Assembly (NCBI GenBank): GCA_024275485.1
Contig: JAJRZA010000022.1
Location: forward strand, 42,118-106,117
Direction of reading: 5' to 3'
DNA: 64,000 nt
DNA from: Candidatus Krumholzibacteriota bacterium
Lineage (GTDB): Bacteria; Krumholzibacteriota; Krumholzibacteriia; LZORAL124-64-63
The notes under the pieces were generated by a model, which was not told where the DNA came from, did no database searches, and saw nothing but the letters and a program-made list of their open reading frames with translations. The translations under genes and the position numbers were made by a program. Below are positions 16,791 through 26,863 of this stretch, piece by piece; within the stretch, counting starts at the first letter, position 1, and the number at the start of each line of letters is the position of its first letter.

Positions 16791-19499
16791 TTGAAGCTTA
16801 TTATTGTCGAGTCCCCAGCCAAAGCGCGCACCATCACTCGTTTCCTGGGTGACCAATACGAGGTTTCGTCCAGCTATGGCCATATCCGTGATCTTCCCGG
16901 CAGTGCCGGTGAGATCCCCGCCAAGTTCAAGAAAGAGCCCTGGGCCCGACTGGGTGTGAATCCGGACAATAACTACGAGCCTATCTATGTTGTCTCCCAG
17001 GACAGCAAAAAACAGGTTGCTGAACTCAAGAAATTGATGAAGAAGGCGGATGAAATCCTGCTGGCCACTGATGAGGACCGCGAAGGTGAGGCCATCAGTT
17101 GGCATCTCTTGGAAGTATTGCAACCCAAAGTTCCCGTGCAGCGCATTTCTTTCCATGAAATCACTAAAAGCGCTATTCAAGAAGCCCTGGATAATCCTAG
17201 GGATATCGACATGAAGTTGGTACGCGCGCAAGAGGGCCGCCGCATTCTGGATCGTCTCTTTGGTTACAGTCTATCACCGGTATTGTGGAAAAAGGTCCGG
17301 ACCAAGCTTTCGGCCGGCCGGGTGCAGAGCGTAGCAGTGCGTCTGGTTGTGGAAAAAGAAGAAGAACGTCAAGCCTTTCATGTGGCGAAATATTTCGATG
17401 TGGAGGCTTCGCTGGTTAGCAATGAGCTGCCTTTCATTGCTCGCCTGACGGAGGTCAATGGAACCAGATTGGCAGGCGGCAAGGATTTTGACCCTGATAC
17501 CGGTCTGTTGAAAAATGCCGAGTCGAGATTTCACCTGCACGAAGATCTGGCTGCCATTCTGGCCAAGGATTCCAAAAACAATGTACCCTGGAAAGTCACC
17601 GGGATCTCCCGCAAGGAAACCACCCAGAGACCGTCGCCTCCCTTTACCACATCGACGCTTCAGCAGGCAGCCAGTGGTAGATTGCGCTTGTCTCCCCAGC
17701 GGGTCATGCGTGTGGCTCAGCGGCTTTATGAAGGTATTGCTCTGGCCGGTGGTGGGCGCGAGGGTCTCATCACCTACATGAGGACCGACTCCCTGACGCT
17801 CAGTGAGAAAGCCCTGGCTGAAACAGAACACCTGATCCGGGATCAATACGGCCAGGATTTCACGGATGGTCCTCGTCGTTACAAAACCAAGAGCAAGAGT
17901 GCCCAGGAAGCTCACGAAGCCATTCGACCCACGGATGTAACGCGCACTCCCCAGATGATGGCATCCTCCCTGGACTCCGAGGAATTGGGGGTCTACACCC
18001 TGATCTGGAATCGTGCAGTTGCCTCCCAGATGACCAACGCCAAGCTGGACAAAACCGCCATCGACATTGCCGTGTCCGTGGAAAACAAGAACCTGGTGTT
18101 CCGGTCCAATGGTTCGGTGGTTCGTTTCCCTGGTTTTCTTAAGGTCTACGGCGATCGTGGCAAGGATGCGCTGCTGCCGAACCTCAGTGAAGGTATGGAA
18201 ATAGGTGGGACCGGTTCCGCAAATCCAACAGTAACCATCGACAAAGTCCAGCCCTTGATGCACGAAACACAACCGCCGGCCCGCTACACAGAGGCCTCCC
18301 TGATCAAAAAGCTGGAAGATGAAGGCATTGGCCGTCCGTCAACCTATGCCACGGTCATTTCCACCATTCAAACCCGTGACTATGTGACCAAAAAAGGTGG
18401 CGCACTGATCCCCAGTTACATCGGCATCGCAGTGACTCATCTGCTGCGTGAGCATTTCAAGACCTATGTGGACACCAGTTTCACTGCCCTGATGGAAAGG
18501 GAACTGGATCTCATCGCTGAAGGAAAATTCGATTGGATTGAATTTCTCGACCGTTTCTATCGGGGCAGCGAAGACAACCAGCGCGGGTTGGAAAAAGCCA
18601 TCGAAGAAGAACTGCCAGAAATCAAATTCCCTCGCATCCTGGTGGGGACCGACCCCAAAACCGGCGGTGCCATCGTCCTGCGCATTGGTCGCAATTATGT
18701 CTATGTGCAGGTTGAAGGGGATGAGGATCGCAGCGCCACCTTGCCCGTGGACCTGCTCATTGATGAGTTGAACCCCGAGAAGGCTCTTGAGTTGATCGTG
18801 GCCAGGGACAAAAGCAAGGAACCCATTGGGCAGCATCCCGAGACCGGCCAAAACATCTACGCACTGTCTGGTCCGTTCGGTCCCTACCTGCAGCTGGGGG
18901 AACAGGACGGCGACAAGAAGCCCAAACGCATCAGCATGGGCAAAGGCACCGATCGTAGCAAAGTGGATCTGGAATTCGCCCTGCGACTGTTGAGCCTGCC
19001 AAGGGACATCGGTATCGATCCGGAGACGGGGAAACCCGTGCGTGCGGGCCTGGGACGGTTTGGACCCTACGTGGAACTCAACAGGGTCTTTGTCAGTGTT
19101 GATTCTGTGGATACGCTCTTTACCATTGGCCTTGAAGAAGCCATGGAAAGGATCCGCAACAAAAACAAGAAAACCGTGCTCAAGGAAATCGGAAACCATC
19201 CTGAAACCGGCGAACCATTGCAGGTTTTGAAAGGGCGCTACGGTCCTTATATATCACACCAAAAAATCAACGCCACCATCGGCAAGGGACGCGATCCCGA
19301 GGATGTGACTTTGGCAGACGCCTTGGCTCTGCTGAAGGAAGCAGCTTCCCGCAAGGGAAAGAAAAAAACCACCCGGAAGAAGAAGGACAAAAAGAAAGCC
19401 ACCAAGAAGAAGACCACCAAGAAGAAAGCTGCAAAGAAGAAAGTCACCAAAAAAAAGGTGGGCAAGAAGGCTGCGCCCGCCAAGGGGGAGACTCCCTAG
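16791..19499 (+). CDS. topA: DNA topoisomerase I (type IA) with Lys-rich C-terminal tail
   Basis: A 902-residue enzyme that relaxes negative supercoils by transient single-strand cleavage. Toprim domain motifs are KLIIVESPAKA at the N-terminus and ATDEDREGEAISWHL near 97-111. The active-site Tyr is in GLITYMRTDS near 327. Three or four topoisomerase C-terminal repeats follow (about 615-855; repeated D/HPETGxxxxxxxGxxGPY pattern). The usual four-cysteine zinc fingers are absent. Instead the last about 50 residues are KKK-, TKKK- and AKKK-type runs, probably a DNA-binding tail. Translation starts at TTG 16791 behind GGAAGGA. The stop shares one base with the GTG of trmFO, so topA-trmFO-xerC-hslV-hslU look co-transcribed. 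Confidence 0.96.
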   Translation: MKLIIVESPAKARTITRFLGDQYEVSSSYGHIRDLPGSAGEIPAKFKKEPWARLGVNPDNNYEPIYVVSQDSKKQVAELKKLMKKADEILLATDEDREGEAISWHLLEVLQPKVPVQRISFHEITKSAIQEALDNPRDIDMKLVRAQEGRRILDRLFGYSLSPVLWKKVRTKLSAGRVQSVAVRLVVEKEEERQAFHVAKYFDVEASLVSNELPFIARLTEVNGTRLAGGKDFDPDTGLLKNAESRFHLHEDLAAILAKDSKNNVPWKVTGISRKETTQRPSPPFTTSTLQQAASGRLRLSPQRVMRVAQRLYEGIALAGGGREGLITYMRTDSLTLSEKALAETEHLIRDQYGQDFTDGPRRYKTKSKSAQEAHEAIRPTDVTRTPQMMASSLDSEELGVYTLIWNRAVASQMTNAKLDKTAIDIAVSVENKNLVFRSNGSVVRFPGFLKVYGDRGKDALLPNLSEGMEIGGTGSANPTVTIDKVQPLMHETQPPARYTEASLIKKLEDEGIGRPSTYATVISTIQTRDYVTKKGGALIPSYIGIAVTHLLREHFKTYVDTSFTALMERELDLIAEGKFDWIEFLDRFYRGSEDNQRGLEKAIEEELPEIKFPRILVGTDPKTGGAIVLRIGRNYVYVQVEGDEDRSATLPVDLLIDELNPEKALELIVARDKSKEPIGQHPETGQNIYALSGPFGPYLQLGEQDGDKKPKRISMGKGTDRSKVDLEFALRLLSLPRDIGIDPETGKPVRAGLGRFGPYVELNRVFVSVDSVDTLFTIGLEEAMERIRNKNKKTVLKEIGNHPETGEPLQVLKGRYGPYISHQKINATIGKGRDPEDVTLADALALLKEAASRKGKKKTTRKKKDKKKATKKKTTKKKAAKKKVTKKKVGKKAAPAKGETP

Positions 19500-20824
19500 T
19501 GAAAGCGGCGGTCACTGTTGTCGGCGCCGGATTGGCCGGGTGTGAAGCGGCTTTGCAATTGGCACGCTGGGGATTGTCGGTTCGATTGCTGGAGATGCTA
19601 CCGGAGCGTGCCACTGTCGTCCACCAGAGTGGTGATCTTGCCGAAATTGTCTGCAGCAATTCCCTGAAAAGCACCGTCTTGTCCACATCTTCCGGCTTGT
19701 TAAAAAAGGAACTGGATCTCTTGGGTTGCCGACTTCTGCATTGCGCCCGTGCGGCTGCCGTGCCCGCCGGGACGGCATTGGCCGTGGACAAACAGGAATT
19801 CAGCCGTCTGGTGCGGCGGGAAATTGAACAGGAGCGGCTGATCAACCTTGAAGTGGCCCATCTCGGTGAACTTCCCTACTTGGAAAACCACCATTACCTG
19901 CTGGCCACCGGGCCTTTGACCTCGGATGAGTTGGTGGAGGAATTGGGACGTCTGACTGGTCGTCCCGCTTTGCATTTCTTTGACGCCATCGCACCTACCG
20001 TCACAGCCGCCAGCCTGGATACTGAAATTCTCTTCCGGGCCGCCCGTTATGACAAGGGCGACCGTGACTATTGGAATTCTCCCCTGAATGAAGAGCAATA
20101 CGATACCCTTCACCATGATCTCATCTCGTCCGAGAAAGCTGATGTGCATGAGTTTGATCGTGCCGATCTCTTTGACGGATGCCAACCCATTGAGGAAATT
20201 GCCGCCAGTGGTCCCAAATCCATGGCTTTTGGGCCTTTGCGGCCTGTGGGATTGCAAAATCCCCACACCGGGAAGCGACCCCATGCCGTGATTCAGTTGC
20301 GGCAGGAAAATCTTGAGGGGACTTTGTTCGGACTGGTTGGTTTCCAGACAAGGTTGAAGTTTGGTGAGCAGAAAAGGGTCTTTCGCAAGATTCCCGGCTT
20401 GGCCAAGGCAGAATTTGTGCGCTTCGGTCAAATGCATCGTAATTTTTATCTGGATACACCTCGCTGCCTGCGAAGAGACTTTTGTCTGACCGGTAGACAG
20501 GATATTTTTGTGGCCGGCCAGATGACGGGCGTCGAGGGTTATGTTGAAAGCATCGCTTCGGGTTTGTTCAGTGCCTTCAAACTGGCCGCCCGGGAGACAT
20601 CGTGCACCTTGTCGCCTTTGCCGGCTGAAACCCTGATGGGTGGCCTGCTCAGTCGTTTCCTTTTCGACAGAACCAGTGCTGATTTCTCCCCCATGAATGC
20701 CAATTTCGGACTTTTGCCTGATGTTGAACATAGAGTCCGCGGCAAGAAAGAGCGCAAGGAAGCCAAAGCCGAACGTGCAGTAGCAGCCCTGCAGGGTTGG
20801 ATTCAAACCAATCCACTACCCTGA
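19499..20824 (+). CDS. trmFO: Folate/FAD-dependent tRNA uracil-54 C5-methyltransferase
   Basis: A 441-residue flavoprotein that makes m5U54 in the tRNA T-loop with methylene-tetrahydrofolate as carbon donor. The N-terminal FAD-binding motif is VVGAGLAGCEAA (about 7-18). The conserved cysteine in EIVCSNSLKS is residue 52. The C-terminal FAD contact GQMTGVEGYVESIASG is present near 340. The GTG start at 19499 overlaps the topA stop by one base and has GGGGGAG upstream. TrmFO replaces the SAM-dependent TrmA in Bacillota and many other phyla. Both the gene and its place between topA and xerC match the Bacillus arrangement. Confidence 0.95.
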   Translation: MKAAVTVVGAGLAGCEAALQLARWGLSVRLLEMLPERATVVHQSGDLAEIVCSNSLKSTVLSTSSGLLKKELDLLGCRLLHCARAAAVPAGTALAVDKQEFSRLVRREIEQERLINLEVAHLGELPYLENHHYLLATGPLTSDELVEELGRLTGRPALHFFDAIAPTVTAASLDTEILFRAARYDKGDRDYWNSPLNEEQYDTLHHDLISSEKADVHEFDRADLFDGCQPIEEIAASGPKSMAFGPLRPVGLQNPHTGKRPHAVIQLRQENLEGTLFGLVGFQTRLKFGEQKRVFRKIPGLAKAEFVRFGQMHRNFYLDTPRCLRRDFCLTGRQDIFVAGQMTGVEGYVESIASGLFSAFKLAARETSCTLSPLPAETLMGGLLSRFLFDRTSADFSPMNANFGLLPDVEHRVRGKKERKEAKAERAVAALQGWIQTNPLP

Positions 20825-20839
20825 TTCCCCTGGGAGGAT

Positions 20840-21823
20840 GTGTTGTTCAAGCAAATCCTGGAGCCCTATCTCCAGCATCTGGAAATTGAACGGGGGATGA
20901 GTCCCCATACCATCGAAGCCTACGGCCGGGATGTTTCATTTTTCCTGGAAACCGCCTGCGCATTCGGTGTTCTGAAGCTGCCCTTGGATGCCGGCCAGCT
21001 GGCTAAACTGGAAGATCAAAGAGGTTTGTTGAGAGGACACCTTGCCCTCTTGCGGAAACTTGACCGGCAACGCTCCACACTCGATCGGCACCTGGCGGCC
21101 ATACGCTCTTATTACAAATTCCTGTTGGTCACCCATGTACTCGAGAAGGTGCCCGACAACCTGCGCACCGGCAAGGGTGGCCGTCGGAAGCACCTTCCCA
21201 GGGATCTGACCATAGAGATGACGGAACAAATGCTGGCACAACCGGACATCTCAACCCTGCGGGGCCTGCGTGATCGCGCAATTTTGGAAATGATTTATGG
21301 ACTGGGACTGCGCCTAGCCGAGTTGGTGAGCCTGGACCTGGGCCGGATTGACTGGGTTTCGGGTCGGGTGCGGGTTCTCGGCAAAGGCAATCGAGAGAGG
21401 GTTCTGCCCCTGGCCGGATGCGCCAGAACCGCTCTGGGTGATTATCTTGAACTAAGCCTGGAGCAGGATATCCGCCAGCGTTTTACAACCGGCAGACTGT
21501 TCGATGACGAATTGAAACTGCCTGTTTTCGAAGGCCGCCGCGGGTATCGAATTGCGCACCGAACCGTGCAAAGCAGGGTGTCGGTTTATGCAGGGGAACT
21601 GGCGGGAGTCCGAGGCGTATCACCGCACACCCTGCGACATTGTTTTGCCACCCATCTGCTGGAAGGCGGGGCAGGTATTCGGGTGGTTCAGGAACTCCTG
21701 GGGCATCAAAACCTATCGACGACCCAAATCTACACACACTTGAGCAGGGGAAGGATCAAAGAGAGTTTTTTGAACGCCCATCCCCGGGCCAGAAGAAAAA
21801 ATGAACGGGAGAAGAAGAAATGA
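20840..21823 (+). CDS. xerC: Tyrosine site-specific recombinase XerC
   Basis: A 327-residue integrase-family protein that works with XerD to resolve chromosome dimers at dif. An N-terminal SAM-like DNA-binding domain (about 1-95, with [16 protein letters not shown]) precedes the catalytic domain. Catalytic residues can be placed: Arg in GLGLRLAEL, Lys in VLGKGNRER, His-Arg in [12 protein letters not shown], His in [10 protein letters not shown] and the nucleophile Tyr in IYTH. It is called XerC rather than XerD because it stands in the topA-trmFO-xerC-hslVU order; the second Xer at 30948 then takes the XerD role. GTG 20840 or TTG 20843 may be the start, both close behind GGGAGGA. The C-terminal tail is basic. 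Confidence 0.88.
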   Translation: MLFKQILEPYLQHLEIERGMSPHTIEAYGRDVSFFLETACAFGVLKLPLDAGQLAKLEDQRGLLRGHLALLRKLDRQRSTLDRHLAAIRSYYKFLLVTHVLEKVPDNLRTGKGGRRKHLPRDLTIEMTEQMLAQPDISTLRGLRDRAILEMIYGLGLRLAELVSLDLGRIDWVSGRVRVLGKGNRERVLPLAGCARTALGDYLELSLEQDIRQRFTTGRLFDDELKLPVFEGRRGYRIAHRTVQSRVSVYAGELAGVRGVSPHTLRHCFATHLLEGGAGIRVVQELLGHQNLSTTQIYTHLSRGRIKESFLNAHPRARRKNEREKKK

Positions 21824-22374
21824 AGGTACGCTCGACAACAGTCCTGGCAGTGTTGCGCAACGGCGTTGGAGCCATCGGCAGCGATGGCCAGGTAACCCTG
21901 GGAAACACAGTGGCCAAAAATGGGGCCGTGAAGGTGCGACCATTGTTCCAAGGTAAAGTCCTCGTTGGTTTCGCCGGCGGCGCGGCCGACGCCTTCACGC
22001 TTTTTGAAAAATTCGAAGGACACCTGGAACGTTATCGCGGACATCTTAAAAGGGCTACTGTGGAGATGGCCCGGGAATGGCGCAACGACAAGTTCCTGCG
22101 TCGTCTCGAAGCCATGATGATCGTCATGGACAACAAGGACATTTACACCGTATCGGGTAATGGGGACATCATTGAATCCGACGACAACATCTCATCCATC
22201 GGATCAGGTGGACCATATGCCCTGGCTGCCGGTCGCGCTCTGGTGAACAACACCGAACTTGGCGCAGGGGATATCTGCCGCAAAAGCCTGGAGATCGCAG
22301 GCACCATCTGCATTTACACCAACACCCAAATCACTGTATTGACAGCCGAAAACGACGGGGAAAGCAGCTCATGA
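21820..22374 (+). CDS. hslV: ATP-dependent protease peptidase subunit HslV (ClpQ)
   Basis: A 184-residue proteasome-like threonine peptidase that forms a double hexamer capped by HslU. The mature N-terminal Thr must be the first T of [10 protein letters not shown], so MKVRS should be removed as a short propeptide; in Escherichia coli only the Met is removed. [11 protein letters not shown], the Lys in [21 protein letters not shown], and [15 protein letters not shown] are all family signatures. The ATG overlaps the xerC stop (ATGA), and the hslV stop overlaps hslU in the same way, giving equal coupling of both subunits. Confidence 0.95.
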   Translation: MKVRSTTVLAVLRNGVGAIGSDGQVTLGNTVAKNGAVKVRPLFQGKVLVGFAGGAADAFTLFEKFEGHLERYRGHLKRATVEMAREWRNDKFLRRLEAMMIVMDNKDIYTVSGNGDIIESDDNISSIGSGGPYALAAGRALVNNTELGAGDICRKSLEIAGTICIYTNTQITVLTAENDGESSS

Positions 22375-23726
22375 GAATCAGACAAATAGAAACCGCCGCC
22401 GTGTGGACCTGTCCAGAAGTCGTGGAGATGCTGGATCGCTACATCATTGGTCAGGAGGATGCCAAGAAAGCCGTGGCTATCGCACTGCGCAACCGCTGGC
22501 GACGCATGCAACTGCCCGAAGACATCCGCGGTGAAGTGGTTCCCAACAATATCATCTTGATCGGGCCCACCGGTGTGGGCAAAACCGAGATCGCCCGGCG
22601 TTTGTCCCAAATGGCCGACCTGCCTTTCCTGAAAGTTGAAGCGACCAAATTCACGGAAAAAGGTTATGTGGGCCGGGATGTAGACAGCATGGTGCGCGAC
22701 CTGGTGGAAAACAGCATTTCCCTGGTGAGACGAAGAGCCGAAGATAGACACCGGCAAGACATCGACCAGGCTGTGGAGGATAAACTGGTCGGCATCCTTT
22801 TCCCACCCCTGGCAGGAATTGAGGGAGATCCCGAGCGCAAGGTCCGTTGGAAGCGCAGCCAGGATAAAATCCGCACCCAGTTGAAGGAGAAGGTACTGGA
22901 GGATCGGGATATTTCGGTGGAAACTGAACAGTCATCCGTGCCTATTGCCAATATTTTCTCGTCCGCCGGCGAAGAATTCGATGCCTCGTTCGGCGAAAGC
23001 ATCAAGAATATGTTTCCCAAAAAGAAGACCACCAAAAAAGTTACGGTGGCCAAAGCTCGGCGCCTGCTGCTGGACCAGGAAGCGGAAGCCCGCCTGGACA
23101 TGGATCAGATTATCACCGAAGCGATCAACCTGGTGGAAAACGGCGGTATCATCTTTTTGGATGAAATCGACAAGATTGCCGGGGGAGGGGGAGGCAGCGG
23201 TCCGAATGTGAGTCGGGAGGGCGTGCAGAGGGACCTTCTTCCCATTGTGGAAGGTGCGGCTGTCAGCACCAAACACGGTCCCGTCAAAACCGATCATATC
23301 CTTTTCATCGCCGCCGGGGCTTTCCACATGACCAAACCCAGTGACCTGATCCCCGAGCTTCAGGGACGATTCCCCATTCGGGTGGAACTTAGCAGCCTGA
23401 CTGAAGAAGATTTCCTGTGCATTTTACGTGACACCGAAGGCAGTCTCACCAAACAATACGAAGCGCTGCTGGGGGTAGACGGTTGCACTCTCACCTTCAC
23501 TGAAGATGCCTTGGAGGAATTGGCACGGCTGACCGCGGAGTTGAACAAACGCATGGAAAACATTGGTGCCCGGCGTCTGCAAACTATCCTGGCCCAGCTT
23601 TTGGACGACCTGCTTTTCGAGGTTCCTGTGACCAAAACAGGCTCCGTGGTCGTGGACAAGGAATTTGTTGTGGAACGCCTGACCGGTATCATTCAGGATG
23701 AAGATCTTTCGCGGTACATTCTTTGA
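22371..23726 (+). CDS. hslU: ATP-dependent protease ATPase subunit HslU (ClpY)
   Basis: A 451-residue AAA+ unfoldase that feeds substrates into HslV. Visible are [25 protein letters not shown] at the N-terminus, Walker [13 protein letters not shown] near 66, the pore-loop region [12 protein letters not shown], the I-domain (about 110-245), Walker [10 protein letters not shown] near 259, sensor 1 FIAAGAFH and sensor 2 in IGARRLQT. The C-terminal residues that dock into HslV end as LSRYIL. It is the last of the tightly packed topA-hslU group; argF follows after a short gap without a clear terminator. Confidence 0.96.
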   Translation: MRIRQIETAAVWTCPEVVEMLDRYIIGQEDAKKAVAIALRNRWRRMQLPEDIRGEVVPNNIILIGPTGVGKTEIARRLSQMADLPFLKVEATKFTEKGYVGRDVDSMVRDLVENSISLVRRRAEDRHRQDIDQAVEDKLVGILFPPLAGIEGDPERKVRWKRSQDKIRTQLKEKVLEDRDISVETEQSSVPIANIFSSAGEEFDASFGESIKNMFPKKKTTKKVTVAKARRLLLDQEAEARLDMDQIITEAINLVENGGIIFLDEIDKIAGGGGGSGPNVSREGVQRDLLPIVEGAAVSTKHGPVKTDHILFIAAGAFHMTKPSDLIPELQGRFPIRVELSSLTEEDFLCILRDTEGSLTKQYEALLGVDGCTLTFTEDALEELARLTAELNKRMENIGARRLQTILAQLLDDLLFEVPVTKTGSVVVDKEFVVERLTGIIQDEDLSRYIL

Positions 23727-23813
23727 GTGGACAGGCCCTTGATTAGGGCTAGATTTGCTCGAGTGGAATCATTGTTTTTGGATTTTTACGACCCCGACCC
23801 CGGAGGATTGGAA

Positions 23814-24734
23814 GTGTCAACCAAGATGGACTTTCTGGCGATCGACGATCATAGTTACGCCGAGTTGCGTGGAATTCTTGATTTGGCCAAGGAGCAAAAG
23901 CCCTTGGCTCGCCAGCACAAGTTGCCCCACACCCATACCAACCACGTACTGGCCTGTGTTTTCGCCAAACCCAGTTTGCGCACCAGGGTGAGTTTTGAAG
24001 TGGCCATGCGCCAGCTGGGAGGCGAATCCCTCTTTATCACAGACAAGGAAATAGGCATGGGAACCCGTGAATCGGTGTATGACGTGGCCAAGGTCATGAG
24101 CCGGTTTTCCGACGCCATCATGATCCGGTGGTTCGATGACAATGAAGTGAAGGAGCTTGCCGAACACGCCAGTGTCCCGGTGATCAACGGCCTGACCGAC
24201 CTGACCCACCCTTGCCAGGTCATGGCCGATATCCTCACCGTGGAAGAGCACCTCGGCACTATTGAAGGCAAGAATGTGGTCATGGTCGGCGACGGCAACA
24301 ACCTGGCCAACAGTTGGCTGAACGCTGCCATCAAATTCCCTTTCAACTTCATCCTGGCTTGCCCCGAGGGTTACACTCCTGATGCCGCCATTTTGAACAA
24401 GGCCGAAGCTGCCGGCGCTTCCTTCATGATCACTCACGATCCTCTGGAAGCGGTGGAAGGTGCCCATGTCATTTACGGCGATGCTTTCTATAGCATGGGT
24501 CAAGAGGAGGAGGCCGTCAAAAGGCGCGAGGATTTCGCTCCTTTCCAGATCAACAGCGAGCTGTGCGCTTCTGCCGACATGAATCATATCGTCATGCATT
24601 GCCTGCCTGCCCATCGCGGGGAAGAAATCACCGATGAAGTGATGGACGGACCCCACTCGGTTGTCTTCGATGAGGCGGAAAATCGTTTACACGCCCAGCG
24701 CGCCATCATTGCCACGGTGCTGAAACAGGAGTAG
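23814..24734 (+). CDS. argF: Ornithine carbamoyltransferase
   Basis: A 306-residue enzyme that makes citrulline from ornithine and carbamoyl phosphate in arginine synthesis. Carbamoyl-phosphate-binding motif KPSLRTRVSFE (usual KPSTRTR), then DLTHPCQ, VGDGNNLANSW and the ornithine-site HCLPAHRGEEI are in the OTCase order and set it apart from aspartate carbamoyltransferase. The open frame reaches back to 23727, but GTG 23814 is preferred: GGAGG at 23802-23806 is well spaced and the resulting length is typical for the family. The in-frame ATG 23826 is a second option. No other arginine gene is in the window, so it appears detached from an arg operon. Confidence 0.92.
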   Translation: MSTKMDFLAIDDHSYAELRGILDLAKEQKPLARQHKLPHTHTNHVLACVFAKPSLRTRVSFEVAMRQLGGESLFITDKEIGMGTRESVYDVAKVMSRFSDAIMIRWFDDNEVKELAEHASVPVINGLTDLTHPCQVMADILTVEEHLGTIEGKNVVMVGDGNNLANSWLNAAIKFPFNFILACPEGYTPDAAILNKAEAAGASFMITHDPLEAVEGAHVIYGDAFYSMGQEEEAVKRREDFAPFQINSELCASADMNHIVMHCLPAHRGEEITDEVMDGPHSVVFDEAENRLHAQRAIIATVLKQE

Positions 24735-24749
24735 GTCATCACAAAAATC

Positions 24750-26048
24750 ATGGACAACTTGACCATCCAACCAGGACCAGGACCGATCGGCATGGGCCTG
24801 ATGGTGGGTTGTATCTTGGTTTGCATATCCAGCTGCGCCGTGGTTGAGCCCCCACCAGGCGGCCCTGTCGACAAGACCCCACCCCATCTGGTGGCTGTTT
24901 TTCCCGATTCGGGCACAACCGGTTTGGGGGATGTAACGGTGCTGCATTTTACTTTTTCCGAAAAAATGGATCGGGCCAGTGCCTTTTCCTGGCTTTATTT
25001 TTTCCCTGATCAACGAATCCGAAAAACAAAATGGCATGGCGCCACCGTGGCTGATGTCTTCCTTGAGGCGCCTTTACCGGCCGACACCCTGATCGTGGTG
25101 GAAATTGCCGGAGCCATGCGCGATGCCCACAAGGTTAAAAATAAACGCAGCCGACGATTCCCCATATCAACCGCCGATACGATACCAGCGGGCACGGTCG
25201 CTGGAGTCCTGCTTTTTGAAGAAGGTGCCTTGGAAAACGGAGTGGTGGAGTTGTATGGCCTTCAACCGGACAGTGTGGAGTATTTTCGCCGCCCCCTGAT
25301 TCGTCGCACAATCACCAACAACAAGGGTGCCTTTCGCTTCGATTGGCTACCCATTCCCAGTGGCCCCTTCCTGGTGCGGGCCTTTCAAGATGGCGATAAC
25401 AACTTGCGACCTGGTGAAAACGATCCCCAGCGTTTGTTGCCAGATACCTTGATCGTGTCCGCTGAAACAGGCACCGCCTCGGCTGGGGTGACCACCCTGT
25501 ATCCCGTACGAACGCCGGGCCGATTGTTTGTCGATGCTTTTGCCGCCTCCCGATTTGAAGGCGCCGTCATGGCTTGGGCCATGTCCATCACCGATGCCGA
25601 TACTGGCTACTCTCCTGCTCCTGTCGACGCGGGTCGGGAAAGCTTCGCATTCCTCGATACACTCCATGGCGGTGTTTTGGAGGACGTGACTCCTGGTTCC
25701 AGCAGGGTCATGGCTTTTGTGGACATCGATGCCGACAGCAGCTTCAGCGCCATTGCCGACACCCTGCTGCCTGACTTCTGGCGTTCAGAGGCCGATACCG
25801 TGGTTTGGTATCTGGAGCCCTGGATCCTGATTGAGAATATTCGTCTGGAACCCGGCCTTTCAGCTCGTTTCCAATTGCCCGCCTGGACGGATTCTCTCAC
25901 AACCTGGCATGCTCCTGAGCCAAAAACCGAACTGGCGGACAGCCTGTCTGGCGCTTTGGCCGACAGCAGCTTGAGCGGCAACCTTACTCCTGCCTTTACC
26001 GACACTCTTGTCCATGTGGAACCCCTTGCGTCACCGGAGGAGCAATGA
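24750..26048 (+). CDS. Ig-like domain lipoprotein
   Basis: A 432-residue probable lipoprotein of unknown function. A hydrophobic N-terminal segment ends in ISSC, so lipidation at about Cys30 is likely. It is followed by VVEPPPGGPVDKTPP and a bacterial Ig-like (Big_5/SbsA-type) domain, about 35-130, with FTFSEKMD as the typical phrase. A second beta-rich domain resembling carboxypeptidase-regulatory or surface Ig folds follows (LPIPSGPFLVRAFQDGDNNLRPGENDP), and the C-terminus is rich in Leu, Ala, Asp and Ser. This layout is common in Bacteroidota and relatives. The stop overlaps dapF by 4 bases (ATGA), so it is probably co-translated with the diaminopimelate genes, although no functional link is obvious. 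Confidence 0.75.
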   Translation: MDNLTIQPGPGPIGMGLMVGCILVCISSCAVVEPPPGGPVDKTPPHLVAVFPDSGTTGLGDVTVLHFTFSEKMDRASAFSWLYFFPDQRIRKTKWHGATVADVFLEAPLPADTLIVVEIAGAMRDAHKVKNKRSRRFPISTADTIPAGTVAGVLLFEEGALENGVVELYGLQPDSVEYFRRPLIRRTITNNKGAFRFDWLPIPSGPFLVRAFQDGDNNLRPGENDPQRLLPDTLIVSAETGTASAGVTTLYPVRTPGRLFVDAFAASRFEGAVMAWAMSITDADTGYSPAPVDAGRESFAFLDTLHGGVLEDVTPGSSRVMAFVDIDADSSFSAIADTLLPDFWRSEADTVVWYLEPWILIENIRLEPGLSARFQLPAWTDSLTTWHAPEPKTELADSLSGALADSSLSGNLTPAFTDTLVHVEPLASPEEQ

Positions 26049-26863
26049 CCCGGGTTTTCAAATTCACCAAGATGCACGGAGCCGGCAATGATTTTATCAT
26101 GGTCGATGCTCGTGACCTTCAGATGCTTGAACTGAATGCCACTCATATCGCGGCGCTCTGCCGGCGTAGAACCGGCGTGGGAGCTGATGGGCTGATCATC
26201 ATCGGCAAACCAATCAACAGCGAATCCGCTTTTCGCATGGTCTACTACAATGCCGACGGCCATGAAGCTGAGATGTGCGGCAACGGCGCAAGGTGCAGTG
26301 TCGCTTATGCACACCATAATGGTCTGGCTGAATTGGAATGTTTGTTCGACACCTATTCCGGCACCCTTTCCGGTCGCGTTTTCTCCTCCAATGACATTCA
26401 GGTCAGCCTGCCTGCCTGGAAGGATCTGGCCCTGGGATTGGATCTTGGTGTTCAAGAATTCGAGAACCATCATAGCTGCAATACAGGCGTTCCCCACCTG
26501 GTGATACCCGTTCCGGACGTGCAATTGCTTGATGTCAAAAGGGTGGGCAGTTCCTATCGTCATCATGAAAAATTTTATCCTGGTGGAACCAATGTAAACT
26601 TCGTTTCCCAGGATCCCGCCACCGGAGACCAACTGCTTCGCACTTTCGAACGCGGGGTCGAAGATGAAACCCTGGCCTGTGGCACTGGTGCTTCCGCCAC
26701 CGCAGTGGTATTGTGCAAACTGGGGTTGACCGAAAGCCCGGTCTCGATTCACACAAAAGGTGGCGATGTGCTTCGGGTGAGCGTTGATTTTGAGGGTCGG
26801 AGTCTGCTCTTGCGGGGACCGGCCGAAACCAGTTTTCGAGGAGAGGTCCTGATCAATGACTGA
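26045..26863 (+). CDS. dapF: Diaminopimelate epimerase
   Basis: A 272-residue cofactor-free epimerase that converts LL- to meso-diaminopimelate for lysine and peptidoglycan synthesis. Both catalytic cysteines are present: MCGNGARC in the N-terminal half and ACGTGASA in the C-terminal half. The first strand is FTKMHGAGNDFIMVD. The ATG overlaps the preceding lipoprotein stop and the gene end overlaps dapA by 8 bases. Its presence shows that the succinylase/acetylase branch ending in meso-DAP is used, rather than only the direct dehydrogenase. The Gram-negative envelope genes elsewhere in the window agree with a DAP-type wall. Confidence 0.96.
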   Translation: MTRVFKFTKMHGAGNDFIMVDARDLQMLELNATHIAALCRRRTGVGADGLIIIGKPINSESAFRMVYYNADGHEAEMCGNGARCSVAYAHHNGLAELECLFDTYSGTLSGRVFSSNDIQVSLPAWKDLALGLDLGVQEFENHHSCNTGVPHLVIPVPDVQLLDVKRVGSSYRHHEKFYPGGTNVNFVSQDPATGDQLLRTFERGVEDETLACGTGASATAVVLCKLGLTESPVSIHTKGGDVLRVSVDFEGRSLLLRGPAETSFRGEVLIND

